From Arabidopsis thaliana (lineage: Eukaryota > Streptophyta > Magnoliopsida > Brassicales > Brassicaceae), in contig NC_003075.7 in assembly GCF_000001735.4 (NCBI RefSeq), forward strand, positions 8,495,001 to 8,559,000: a DNA stretch of 64,000 bases, read 5' to 3'. A program made the position numbers and the translations under genes. The notes under the pieces are model-generated. The model was not told where the DNA came from. It ran no database searches and saw only the letters and a list, made by a program, of their open reading frames with translations. Of the stretch, positions 1 to 10,760 are shown piece by piece (position 1 is the stretch's first letter; each line of letters begins with the position of its first letter).

Positions 1-172
1 CTTGGCTCATCCTTATTTTCTCAAACTTATCGGAAAAGTTATGTTGTTGTGGTTATTGTATATATACTACCGGTGTTTACAAGTAACAACAATAAAATAT
101 ATTTGTTACGAGAAGTTGACAAAAAAAAAAATTTGGCCAAATAATAGAGAGAATATTTATCAATATTGAAGC

Positions 173-620
173 ATGAGGTGTACTACTTTGATTATGGTTT
201 CTTTTGTTGTCAGCTGTTTGCTTCTAAGCCTTGTTGAAGGTAGTATATTAATTTCTTTTATTGGTTGTTTCAAATAACAAAAAGTAGTGTTGCAAAACGA
301 GAAAGCAGCTCAAGAATATGACGTAACTTAAAACTATGGTATTACTAATTGCTTATATCTTTATAACCTAAATATATATTTTGATTGATAAAAAATTAGA
401 ATCGGAAGCTGGAGCACCTCCCGTAGAGTGTTGGAGTGAGATCCTATTTTCTGGAAAATGCGGGTTTCATGGAAAGAAGAAATGCTACAAAGAAATGGAA
501 TCTAAGCTAAAACAACGTGTTCTTAAATGTAGATGTGAGGATGTTAAAAAAGATTCCAATACATCTAAGGACGAACATTACTGCGGATGTCAAAGAGAAA
601 ATCCCTATGAGTGTAACTAA
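173..620 (+). CDS. Defensin-like secreted cysteine-rich peptide (two exons)
   Basis: The model has exons 173-239 and 400-620, giving 95 residues. Exon 1 encodes a hydrophobic signal peptide of about 22 residues. The intron has GT...AG borders and interrupts a Glu codon after its first base, the usual place for defensin-like genes. The mature part is small and charged and has eight cysteines in the order C...C...C...CxC...CxC...C, enough for four disulfides. It would be secreted. Plant relatives act in antimicrobial defence or in pollen-pistil and other cell signalling; the sequence does not say which. The long frame seen from 381 begins in the intron and lacks a true ATG; the ATG at 173 supplies the signal peptide. 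I do not recognise the specific family member. Confidence 0.85.
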
Positions 621-1350
621 AATCTTTTAAAAATTTCAGCTATCAATACGAAAATTTGTTTACTAATTAAGAAATAACAAAATAAAAACTACGTACACGA
701 GTTTTTGGTGTAGACGACAGTATGGTAAGCTAATGTTTTTTTCTTCTTCTGAATAATAAGTAGTTGTCATAGAACTTCATTTGTATAACTAATTTCAGTC
801 ATGTAAGAATCTATATCATTTGTCGCTTTGTTGTCTTAAAACTGTTTAAATCTAATATAAAGAGAGCTTTTGTCCAAATAGCCTTCCACCGTGGAGGACT
901 AGAATGTGCTCCATGCCTCCATGATGAAGTGAGAGAGATCGCTATAAGAGTACGTTTCTTCTTTATGCATTTTGTGATCTACATTACAAAATTAAAGGTC
1001 AAAATTCAAAAAAGAAAGATATAAAGAAGTCGAGACAAAACTTATTTCATCATCAAATTCAACAAAATAAACTGATTCACGCTATTGCTACAAAGTGACT
1101 TCATATCTGAAGTAAAAACAATATTATGGAATGCATGTGACAAATATTATTAATGCATTTCTTACATCTTAAAGCATGTCATGTTTAACGAAATGATAAA
1201 ATGAACAAATAAATCAAATGGTTTATCTACTGTTAATGACAATTTTTGAGTGCACCATTATCAAATACTGTTAAGATCTTGTCTTTACTTTTTTCCTTGG
1301 TGAACAAACCAACGAGAAGAACAAGACAATTGTCCAACCAAACTTGAAGT
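621..1350. other. Spacer between defensin-like gene and SUV3
   Basis: No gene is supported here. The spacer holds the 3' flanks of the defensin-like gene (plus) and of SUV3 (minus), whose stop is at 1351-1353. A short, less AT-rich stretch at about 880-951 on the plus strand reads open for some 24 codons after an AG and looks weakly coding, but nothing connects to it. Confidence 0.5.
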
Positions 1351-4300
1351 TTATTCTGAGAGTTTTTGCCGCCTTAGATATCGTGAGAAGCGGGCAGGAG
1401 AGTTTAGTCTATTTCCCTCTAAGAATTGCTCAATCAATCTGTAAAATTCAATGTTTCTTTGAATCAAAACGTCAAGCAAAGCAGAGGAAAAGATAATGCC
1501 GTTTTCTAATTCTAGCTACTTACAAATTGCAGATTGACTTTTGCGAAGCTGCTACTTCGCGGTCAGGAAAAGAATCCTCTAGCCTTAAGCTTAACCATAC
1601 GTACAGATCCAAAACCTGCTCAATCGTCATCTAGTTAAACTAACAAAATCCACATTTTCTCTCTTGATTTTGGTTAATGAACAATTAAGATCATAATGAG
1701 ATTAAACCCATCTATTGCAATATGAGCTTCGAAGATTCTGTTTTATCACGAGTTTTTGAATAAAATACATACACTTCCTTTGATCACTACTCATAGAGGA
1801 AAAGAAAGATGTTACCTTGTGAATGGATTCAAGTTCCTTGAGTTCTGTAGGTGTTTTGGGAACCTTCACTCTGTCAGGTGCAAGTATCTCCCGGAGCCTC
1901 ACAATGCCTGCCTTCGAGAAGTTTTGAGCAAACTAATGTACAAAGAAAAAAAAGTAAAAGTGAACAATTTTTTTGCAGACATAGATACCTTTATTGATAT
2001 CTCAAAATAAAAAAGATAAGAGATTCAAGTTTTTCACCTGTGCAAGTCCCTGACCTGAAATTTCGTCATTTACATCAACTGGACTGCACATAAGTAACAT
2101 TAGATCAGTCTAAGCTGGTATATATTTAAATCTTATTGGATGCAGAAAACAAGAAAAGACGAAAATATGTTATTTTTGCTATTACCTGACCACGAAAAGA
2201 TACTTCTCTTGCAATCCGAGGGGTAATTCATCAACAATGGCAGCAACTTTCTGAAAATCAAGACCAACATATGTGTTAAGAAAACATTCTCTTTCTGATA
2301 TCTGAACAAAACTACATCATAGCTGAGCTTTACCATCATGTCTTCAACATTAGAGATGAAGTAGTTTGAAGACAGCTTAGCATTTTCAACAAAATGTTCC
2401 TGCCAAAGTTAATGAGCCATGATTTCAGATCCATTCATAAGGACCGAAGGCGAGAATAACGAAGGAAGAAAATATATCTTACCAATATCTGGTACAACCC
2501 GTGTGTAGGGTGTGCTTGGGAATACCCAGATAGGAGGTCAAATGTTGGAAATAGTCCAGCACGCTGCATGATAGGAGTTTTGTGTAAACTTAGACAAGCT
2601 TAAGAAGGAACAGATGTAGAGAACTAATCTTAATGCCATAAATTTGCCTCAAGAATAGGTGATGGAGACTTGAGAGAAGAGTGAAGCAACGGAAGATCCT
2701 CTTTGTGCAAACAAGTTACTTCGCCAATAGGGAACTTTGATTGAAACCTGCCAGCTCTCCCTACAACAGGATCATCAGAACATTAGAGAGGACATACCAA
2801 TACTCTTGATGTATTATTTGGTGCTTTTTGTTGAAAATTTACCTGCAATTTGTTTAATCTCAGATACTGTTAGGTCTCTGGTCTCGGAACCATCATATTT
2901 TTGAAGGGTCGAGAAGATAATCCTTGAAATATTCAAATTAAGACCCATGCCAATCGCATCGCTGGCAACAAGCACATCAAAGTCATTGGTCTCATCGTTA
3001 AACCTTGTTGCCTGCAGATTTTAAAGCATTTGGAAACAAAAAAAGATAATTCTTAGAGCATCCAGTTAAGCCTATAGCCAAGACAGTAAGGAACTCAAAC
3101 CTGTGCCGTGCGAGTCTCTGGAGGCAACGAACCATAAACCACAGAGCAAAGATGCTTCCCCGCACGTTCAATTGTTTTCTACGAAAAGGTACCAAAAAAA
3201 AGAGTAAAGAATATGTATGGAAGCATTCAATACTCATGACGCGTAGAGAATAGAGCTATGTATGCATATAATATGATGCCAAAATGTTCTATTTCTTTCG
3301 CAGCAAACTCAAGCAGAAAAAAGCAAAATACAGGAAGAGAGAACAAGATAAGTAACTGCTAACCTTATACGCATATATATCTTTTCGGGAAAAAGTGACA
3401 AGACAATCCCCAGTTTTAATACTGGAAACTGATGAAACAGGAACCTTCAAAGGGACTAATGGTGAAAGCCTCTCATAGGTATGAACCTGAATTCAAAATA
3501 AAAGGGATCAAGAGGTCGTGATTACATCAAGAGTATTGGTATTTAATTATAAACAAGAAATAATTAGAGAAGAAAAAGGGACTCTAGCTCGAATAAACAT
3601 GATACCTCGACATCATCTCCAGTTACTTTCAGTATATCTTCAACAAGAGGTACGACAGCTGGATCGCCACATAAATGTAGCTCATCAGCCGCGATTCCAA
3701 GTAAAGCACGAGTAAATGCAAATCCCCTTTGTTTACATCCCACCATCTGAAATTAGGGAAAGAAAGGATGAGAATAACAAACAAAAAGTTCTTGTCGATT
3801 TCTTAAGCCAAAGTCGAGCAAGACTAGCCTGAATTTCGTCAATGATGGCACAATCGTAGACAGATGTAACATCAGCCATTTCAACTGTCACAGCTTTGTG
3901 TGTTGCCCCTTCCACTAAGTCTTTCTCTTGTCCCGTGATCAAATCACATGGAACATTTGCTTTGTTTAACCGTTTAGCTACCTCCCATGCCAACAATCTT
4001 AACGGACCACAATATACACCTTCAAGTGAAAGAAGCAAATTTTAAACAGTTCAAGAACTGGCTTCCAAAAGGTTTATTAGTCACCTTCAAGGCATACCTG
4101 AAGAACTCTGTTCAAGGTGCTTAAGGGCACTATATGTCTTCCCGCTGTTTGTCGGGCCAACATGTAGAATGACCTTACGCTTCTTCTTCCGAGCTATAGG
4201 ATACCATGTATGAGGACAGCTAGAATTCAAAGTAATGACAGAAATATAAATCAGTTCCTCTTTACTAATCTCTCCACAACAACAATGGAACTGCAAAGAG

Positions 4301-4829
4301 AATCGCAATTAGTTGCTACTGGGGAGCTAACAAAAAAATTCTACAAGAAGTTTTACTCTTACGTGAGATCAGTGAAATCGAACTTTGAGGTGGTTCCAGT
4401 GCCAGTGAAATCAAACTTTGGAGATCCAGAGTTCTTTCTATAATTCCTAGTCAAGACACCTAATCTCAAAAGGTCACCAAACTCAGGTTCAAAGTGAAAC
4501 CGCCACAAACTTCCTTTATCAGCTGAAACATTAGGCAACACGAAGCCATCATAAGATACAACGTTAAACCAATCCAATCTTCTTCTAGACACTACACAGA
4601 AACAGATGTAGAAGCTGCAAAGCTCATAAAGGTTCAAACTTTCTGTATCCAGATGATCAAAATTTCTGATAGTTCCTTTCTAAGATCACTTACAAACTAC
4701 AATCCGCAATTTCTAACCAAAAGAGAACCAGAAAACAGAGAAAAAAAGGGTTTAAAAGCTCCAACCTTGAAGAACACGAGAAATCCCCAAAGCTGAAACC
4801 TTTCGAAGCCGAACAACAGAATACGCCAT
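1351..4829 (-). CDS. SUV3: SUV3-type DExH-box RNA helicase, mitochondrial (16 exons)
   Basis: Start codon is at 4827-4829 and stop at 1351-1353. Exons (minus order): 4829-4766, 4591-4363, 4219-4098, 4019-3829, 3746-3606, 3486-3364, 3178-3101, 3011-2843, 2760-2648, 2563-2483, 2399-2334, 2250-2186, 2083-2038, 1932-1816, 1615-1524, 1438-1351. They total 1785 nt, about 594 residues. Visible motifs are the Walker A loop GPTNSGKT (residues 119-126), the SUV3-specific motif II DEIQ (199-202) and the arginine-finger motif AGRAGR (372-377). The basic N-terminus rich in Ser, Arg and Val fits a mitochondrial transit peptide. SUV3 proteins unwind RNA with ATP and work with exoribonuclease in mitochondrial RNA turnover. 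Introns 3747-3828 and 2564-2647 begin with GC, not GT: no GT nearby keeps the frame, while GC...AG restores the conserved protein. Divergent to PBD2. Confidence 0.95.
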
Positions 4830-5397
4830 GTTTAGATTGTTTTATCTATTGAAATGAAGACACAACACTTTCTTATCCTTTATTCACCATGGGAAATACA
4901 ATTCGAGTATACTCACGACGACACCTTTCATTTGCTTTGAAGGAAGCTCAAAGTTACAGAAATCAAACTCTTGAAATCGAGGACGAGATAAACAATAAAG
5001 AGAAATTAAAACCAAATTCTCTTTTATAATTAGAAACTGAAGAAACCATCTCAGACTTCCATTGTTAGACCTTATTCTTCTCAGAGGGTCGGCGACTCAG
5101 CAAGAAGCGGGAGAGAGAAGAAAACGAGAGGTTCCTTTTTAATTTACAAATTAACCCCTAAGCTTTTCCTATTACTCTCTCTTACACCCTCCTACTTTAA
5201 AAAATAGAAATGTCCCCATAACGTTAATATGTCTAAAATACCCCTGACTATATTCTAGAACTACCAAATCAACCCGTCTTGTTCGCCAAGTCGCTTTGAT
5301 CTAAAAAGCTCTTAAACTATTCTTCCAGCGACCGGAAGAAACGAATAATCGGAATCGAAAAATTCGAAAAAGGAACTGAGAAGAAACAGATCTGAAG
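4830..5397. promoter_or_regulatory. Divergent promoter region SUV3 / PBD2
   Basis: 568 bp separate the SUV3 start (minus) from the PBD2 start (plus). The region must hold both promoters and both 5' UTRs. Purine-rich leader-like sequence lies next to each start. I see no convincing TATA box, consistent with housekeeping expression. The shared role is an inference from layout only. Confidence 0.5.
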
Positions 5398-7058
5398 ATG
5401 GAGTGTGTATTTGGTCTAGTTGGGAATGGATTCGCTATCGTGGCGGCGGATACATCAGCAGTTCACAGTATTCTTCTTCACAAGAACAAAGAGGACAAGA
5501 TCATGACTCTTGACTCTCACAAGCTCGTCGCCGCTAGTGGTGAGCCTGGTGACCGGTAAAAAAACTTCTCCGTCTCTCTCTCTGTCTGTGATTCAGTAGT
5601 AGTAGTACATGAATTTGATTTCTGTTTTTTTTTGGATTTACTTTAGGGTTCAGTTTACGGAGTATGTTCAGAAGAATGTGTCACTGTATCAGTTTCGTAA
5701 TGGGATTCCTTTGAGTACTGCTGCTGCTGCTAACTTCACTCGTGGAGAACTTGCCACTGCTTTGAGAAAGGTTCTAACTTTTCTTCTACGGTTTTTTATT
5801 TTTTTATTTCAGAAGTTTCTCTGCCTTATTTTAGATTTGGGGAATTAGGGTTTTAATCTCTTTGAGGTACATATACTTTTATGAAATAGTGAGATTGTGG
5901 GGTATCATCAGATCAGCGATTGGTGCTTAGTGCTTATTCTTGGTTTTTTAGTTTCCTCTTTTGATGCAATGTAGTTGAACTTGTCTTTCTTCTTTAGTTA
6001 AACATGTCAATTTTTTTGAAGCTTTCCTCTGTCATACTATGGTTTTGATTGTGTTAAGATGTTTGATGCTTAATACTTGTTGATAAGTTTATATAAGCCT
6101 TTGTGTTTCACTTCCTCTTGTATGGTGGTGTAAAACCATTGTTGATACAGGTAGTTCTAATACTTGTTAATATTCATTACCTCAGAGTAGCTAAATGCCA
6201 TTAGAAACTTTACCTAATGTGTTCATTATGTAGACATAGTGTGGCCTTTAGAAATATTCAAGGTATTTCAGACTATTCTACACATTGTTGCAGTTTTATG
6301 TCCTTGGATGTTACAGAAGATTATCTTTGAGTTGGACGAAGTTATGAAATTTAGAATTATGATGCAGAAAAGATGAAACTCGGATTACAGCTTAATAGTT
6401 TTCTTATGCCAAGCTTGATAAGTAATATTATTTCATTAACTAAGAATTTACAAGACTAGGAATTTTGTGCTACCTTCCAAGGTTACTCTGACTTCTGTGT
6501 CTTGATGGTGAAAATCTGATACTCAAGGCTAACTGATGTGTGATCATTTTTACCGGTTTAGGGTAGATCTTCCAACTTTGGACAGTGTTGAGTGGGGTTT
6601 ATACCCATGTAGCCTTAGCTATAGATTGTTAAATGATCTGATTGATTCCCTGGATTTTTTTGGGTTGTTTAGGACTGGTCTGCATATTCGCACTTGACAT
6701 TTTGAGATTTCCCATTGTTGTCTGTTCTATTTGATTCCAGAATCCATATTCGGTGAACATCCTGATGGCTGGCTATGACAAAGAAGCCGGCGCATCTCTA
6801 TACTACATTGACTACATTGCAACCCTCCACAAGGTTGATAAGGGAGCATTTGGATACGGCTCATACTTCTCTCTCTCTACAATGGACAGACACTACCGCA
6901 GCGACATGTCTGTTGAAGAAGCCATTGAATTGGTGGACAAATGCATACTCGAGATCAGGTCAAGGCTGGTCATTGCACCACCAAACTTTGTTATCAAGAT
7001 TGTTGACAAGGACGGAGCCCGTGAGTACGGATGGCGTATCAGCACTGCTGATGCCTAA
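5398..7058 (+). CDS. PBD2: 20S proteasome beta subunit type 2 (PBD2)
   Basis: Exons 5398-5555, 5647-5770 and 6741-7058 give 199 residues. The protein begins at the mature-like beta fold with no propeptide and lacks the catalytic N-terminal Thr, as in the non-proteolytic beta4/PBD subunits (first residues MECVFGLVG). The family is structural: it forms part of the beta rings of the 26S proteasome core in cytosol and nucleus. The second intron is long (970 bp) and AT-rich. It is convergent with the lipid-transfer-like gene; only about 315 bp separate the two stops. From memory Arabidopsis has a close paralogue PBD1 on chromosome 3. Confidence 0.97.
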
Positions 7059-7373
7059 GTTGTTTTCATTGTGTTTATTAGTCCATTTATGTTACTCGGC
7101 TCACATTTATATTCTCTGTTGAACTTCAAGCTCCCTGGATATTAAAGTTCCTAGATAATGATGATGATATGCATGTGTTGAACTTTTTCTTTCCTTATTG
7201 CGTATATGAAGCAAAAGATAGTGCAATGTAAACCTAAACATCTTCTTCTACTATATCATCTCTATTCTCTGCGTTTCTACATAGGGAAGACTTTAACACA
7301 AGCCCAATGGTAAAATCTTAAGTATCAATGAAGTAAACATAAGCAGTAAAAAGCACAGAGAGCTTAAAACAGT

Positions 7374-8199
7374 TCAGATACGAGCGAGAATAGAAGTGGC
7401 AAAAGTCATGATGATAGTCGATGGAAACCAGAAGTTTCTGATCTTGAGAGAGTCGCTTGAGAAGTATTGTAGAACTGGTAGTGGTGGTGGTGGTGGTGGT
7501 GGTGCTAGGGTGGCTGTTTCCGGTGAGAATAGATCGGAGCTTGGTGAAACTTCCGGTGCTAAGTCGACTGATTGAGGAGAGGCAGAAACATTATTACCTG
7601 CAGAATATGAATGAATGAAGCAAGTTACATGTCAACGAAACTTAAAACAGAATCCACCGGAATAATCCGTTTCTTACCGGAAACAAACGGATTTGTGAAC
7701 TGAATACTCTGAAGCGGAGGAAGCTCCGGCGACTCTGCACCACAGATCAAAACCATAGAAATCACACATCTGAGATTCGAATTCAATCGATTCAATTACA
7801 TAGGAGGATTCGAAATTAACCTGATACCGAACAGAGAGATTCGAAAGATTCTTCGGAATTCTGATCGGTACAGATCTGAGAAAGAGAAATCAATCTAGAT
7901 CTATCCAACGGGAATCCAAGGATCATCGGCTGCCGGAGAAGATAACAGAGACAGTTTCCGGTGCTAGAATGAACGGAGGAGGTAAAAACCGAGCAGCAAA
8001 TAGGATCCGGAGTCTCTGACATATTGTTTGGTGGAGAGGAGACGTAAGGAAGGCAAGGAGAGAACATGACGAGCTCCTCCGTACAAGTCAGAACCGGTGG
8101 AGAAGACGAAGGTGCTTGCTGCGTCGCGGTTACGGCGGAGGAGGAGGAGAAGGTGATCGTGAGTATGAGGATGAAAACGCCGGTGATTTTGGTCGCCAT
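7374..8199 (-). CDS. Non-specific lipid-transfer-like protein with proline-rich tail
   Basis: Start codon ends at 8199 and stop is at 7374-7376. Exons (minus order) 8199-7821, 7734-7678 and 7597-7374 give 219 residues. There is a signal peptide (about residues 1-25). It is followed by an eight-cysteine LTP/trypsin-alpha-amylase-inhibitor domain with the CC and CLC signature pairs (ICC near residue 70, NCLCYLL near 83). A Ser/Pro-rich linker includes a run of seven prolines encoded by a GGT/CCA microsatellite at about 7479-7503. The C-terminus is moderately hydrophobic, which may signal a GPI anchor, though less clearly than in the gene at 10122. Family members bind lipids at the cell surface and help build cuticle and related barriers. 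A 112-residue frame overlapping its 5' end on the same strand is a shadow. Confidence 0.88.
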
Positions 8200-8413
8200 T
8201 TTTGTTGCTTCAGAGATCTCTCGTCTTCGTGATTAGAGTTAGTTACAGAGATTTCACACTTATGGCTGATTCGTAGCGATAACTGAGATTGTATGACGAT
8301 GGTGGCGGGAAATAAACAGTTGTGGAGGTTTGATAACGAAGTTACTAATTTGCCCCTATATTGATATTTTCGGGTGATGCTGAGTTGGTAGTGACTGGCC
8401 ACTAAGGTCCGTC

Positions 8414-8419
8414 CACGTG
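8414..8419. promoter_or_regulatory. G-box CACGTG upstream of the lipid-transfer-like gene
   Basis: The palindrome lies 215 bp upstream of the start codon of the minus-strand gene. CACGTG is a known bZIP/bHLH binding core; its use here is inferred from position only. Confidence 0.35.
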
Positions 8420-9510
8420 GGTGAAGATTAGTTTCGTTTGGGCTTTTAGATTGAATATCAAAGCCCACAGTTTATGTTTTTGACATTTTATAGTTTAGTT
8501 GACTTTGAAATTTTATACTTCTGTTTTTTAAAGAGGATAAATAAAAATCTAATGGTTACGGCGGTTGAGGCGAACAAAACCTTCAACAGATCATACCGCT
8601 TTTTATTTACCATTCATCAATTATAGTCCGCAGTAGTTCGGACCAAAAAAAAAGAAAAACCGCAGCAAACCGTTTTTATATACAAATAAATTTGGTACGC
8701 ACCGATTTATTGTCCGCCCAAAAATAAAATGGATTAAACTGCAGAAAAATTAGACCTTTTTGTCCGCCGCATCCATTCAAAGTTTAAGTGGGAAAGTTAA
8801 TTACTTATTTAGTTGATATTCGTTTGGACGAGGGCTCCCGAACACATCGTAAGCTAAATCGGTGCTGACGAATAACCAGCCCACAACAAATAGGAAATGT
8901 ATGGAATAGTAATACTATGAATGACCCAATATAGAATACTGGTAATAATATCATCAAAAGAACGTTCTCATGTGCTTCCAAACATACTGAACTCAATATA
9001 AATTTAGAGAATCAATATAAATTTAGAGAACATAACAAACATAGACAATTAAAAAAAAGAAAAAACGAACAAACATAGACTTGTGAAACCGTTATAATTA
9101 TCCATGGAACTGTTGATGCTTGTGAAACTGTAAAATCCACCAAAATGCCAGATATTCACGAAGAAACCTGCTCAACAGCTGCTAGAAAAAGGATAGTGAT
9201 TGTGATTTATCCGTCCATAACGATCCATGGAGCTGTTGATGTTTGTGAAACGATAAAATCACAATTTCCTCGTAGCTGTTATGCAGATATCTTCGTGAAA
9301 TATCTGATATCTTGAAGAATTTTTCTTGAAGGCTCTTTGCTTAGTTTGAATATTCGTTGACCGTGGACTCGGTGGTTCGAGTTAAGTTTCGTCAGAAGAT
9401 GTTTTTTCTTGTCGTGGTTTTGTTTTTCGGTGGTCGTGAAGATCGTGAAGTGTTGGCTAATAATGGTTTACGTATGGTGGAGCATATCGGAATCTCAGTT
9501 TCTGAATAAG
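8420..9510. other. Gene-poor AT-rich spacer with short degenerate repeats
   Basis: I see no protein gene. The spacer holds a short tandem repeat of an AATATAAATTTAGAGAA-like unit at 8993-9030 and a pair of imperfect direct repeats near 9102 and 9225. Short frames such as 8805-8996 (minus) show no protein-like composition. A non-coding transcript cannot be excluded. Confidence 0.5.
9102..9266. repeat. Imperfect direct repeat pair (about 42 bp, 123 bp apart)
   Basis: The segments at 9102-9146 and 9225-9266 both read CCATGGAnCTGTTGATG, then TTGTGAAACxxTAAAATC, differing at a few positions. The segments just upstream (TTATAATTATC and TCCATAACGATC) are also similar. Origin unknown. Confidence 0.7.
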
Positions 9511-10090
9511 AACGCAAACTTTACCATATTTATATTGCAAAAGTTGGTCATGCTCTTTATCAAATAGAGAAGTTAGATCATGCAGATTAAGCCACATCCT
9601 GACATCCTTCTTTTTGTTTTTTTTTTTTATGCGACATATATCAGTTTCTATTTATTTACGAACTCCCAAAAAGACTCCAACACAAATTAAACCAATAAAC
9701 TCAAACAACCATATTAAAATGAACAATTCACAAGTAAGTGTTTGGTGTTGCTTATAATTTTAATGGTTTCTACAAATTTATCTACGTATCTTATTTTTTT
9801 TCTTGTTTTTTTCATTGAAAAGGTCAGCAATCAAATTTCAATCAGGTGAAACTCAAAAACTTTATATAATCACAAAAAATAATTCAACAAACATATCCTT
9901 AAACCAAACGTAATCATATTCTTTCACAAACTTCACCATAAGGTGTTGCAAAAGTTGGTCATGCAAATTGAGCCACATCCTTATTTTCGTCTTTTTCTGC
10001 GGCCTCAACTTCTTATTTATTTACGTAACCACAAAAGAAAAGACTCCAACACAAACCATTAAGCGATCAAACAACTAAATTAAAAAAAAA
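9511..10090. repeat. Tandem duplication in the upstream region of the LTP-like gene
   Basis: The segment at about 9512-9720 resembles about 9922-10090. Shared blocks in the same order: CAAACTTxACCATA, GCAAAAGTTGGTCATG, GCCACATCCT, TTTATTTACG, AAAGACTCCAACACAAA and CAAACAACxA. The second copy ends about 30 bp before the start codon at 10122, so it contains the likely leader and core promoter. The first copy lacks a following open gene. Confidence 0.75.
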
Positions 10091-10121
10091 TCTTGAGAGA
10101 TTCTTGGAACACAAGAAAAAC

Positions 10122-10760
10122 ATGAAACCTAGAATGTGTTTAATCTTGTTTATTGCTTTAATGAGAGTAATGTCGATTGTTTCTGCTCAGTCGAGTTGCA
10201 CAAATGTTCTAATCAGCATGGCGCCGTGTCTCAGCTTCATCACTCAAAACACTTCTCTCCCGTCTCAACAATGTTGTAACCAGTTGGCTCATGTTGTCCG
10301 GTATTCTTCTGAGTGTTTGTGTCAGGTTCTCGATGGTGGAGGTTCTCAGCTTGGGATCAATGTTAATGAGACACAAGCTCTTGCTTTGCCTAAAGCTTGT
10401 CATGTTGAAACTCCTCCTGCTAGTCGCTGCCATAGTAAAATAAACTCACTTTCCATGCATTAGATTCATATTTTTGCTATCTTTTTTCTCTCACACATCA
10501 GAACTTTATTATTTTCAGGTGGTTCTTCGGTTAATTCACATTCAGGTAAAGGACTAACTTATAAATAGAACCTAATCTAATCATATCTATTTTGACATTA
10601 TCCTTTTTTGACATTATCTCTATGAACAGAACATGGAAATGGATCAAAAACAGTCCCAAGAGAAAAGTCATCATCTGATGGTTCTATTAAGTTCTCATTC
10701 CCTCTTCTCGCCATCCTATTCACAGCTTCTTACATTACATTAATCTACGCAAAATACTGA
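10122..10760 (+). CDS. GPI-anchored-type lipid-transfer-like protein
   Basis: Exons 10122-10434, 10519-10545 and 10630-10760 give 156 residues. A signal peptide (about 1-23, ending SIVSAQ) precedes an eight-cysteine LTP domain with CCNQL and ECLCQVL pairs. A Ser/Gly-rich linker follows, then a strongly hydrophobic C-terminus ending in a short polar tail, typical of a GPI attachment signal. The second exon is a 27 nt micro-exon with good splice sites on both sides. The first in-frame codon of the open frame at 10104 is TTG; the ATG at 10122 starts directly at the signal peptide. Such proteins sit on the outer face of the plasma membrane and move lipids for cuticle or related wall layers. Not an adjacent tandem copy of the gene at 7374, but the same family. 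Confidence 0.9.

Noticed and set aside
8130..8468. 112-codon minus-strand frame overlapping the start of the LTP-like gene
   Set aside because: It overlaps the signal-peptide exon in another frame and ends in a Pro run produced by out-of-frame reading. The LTP frame is clearly the coding one.
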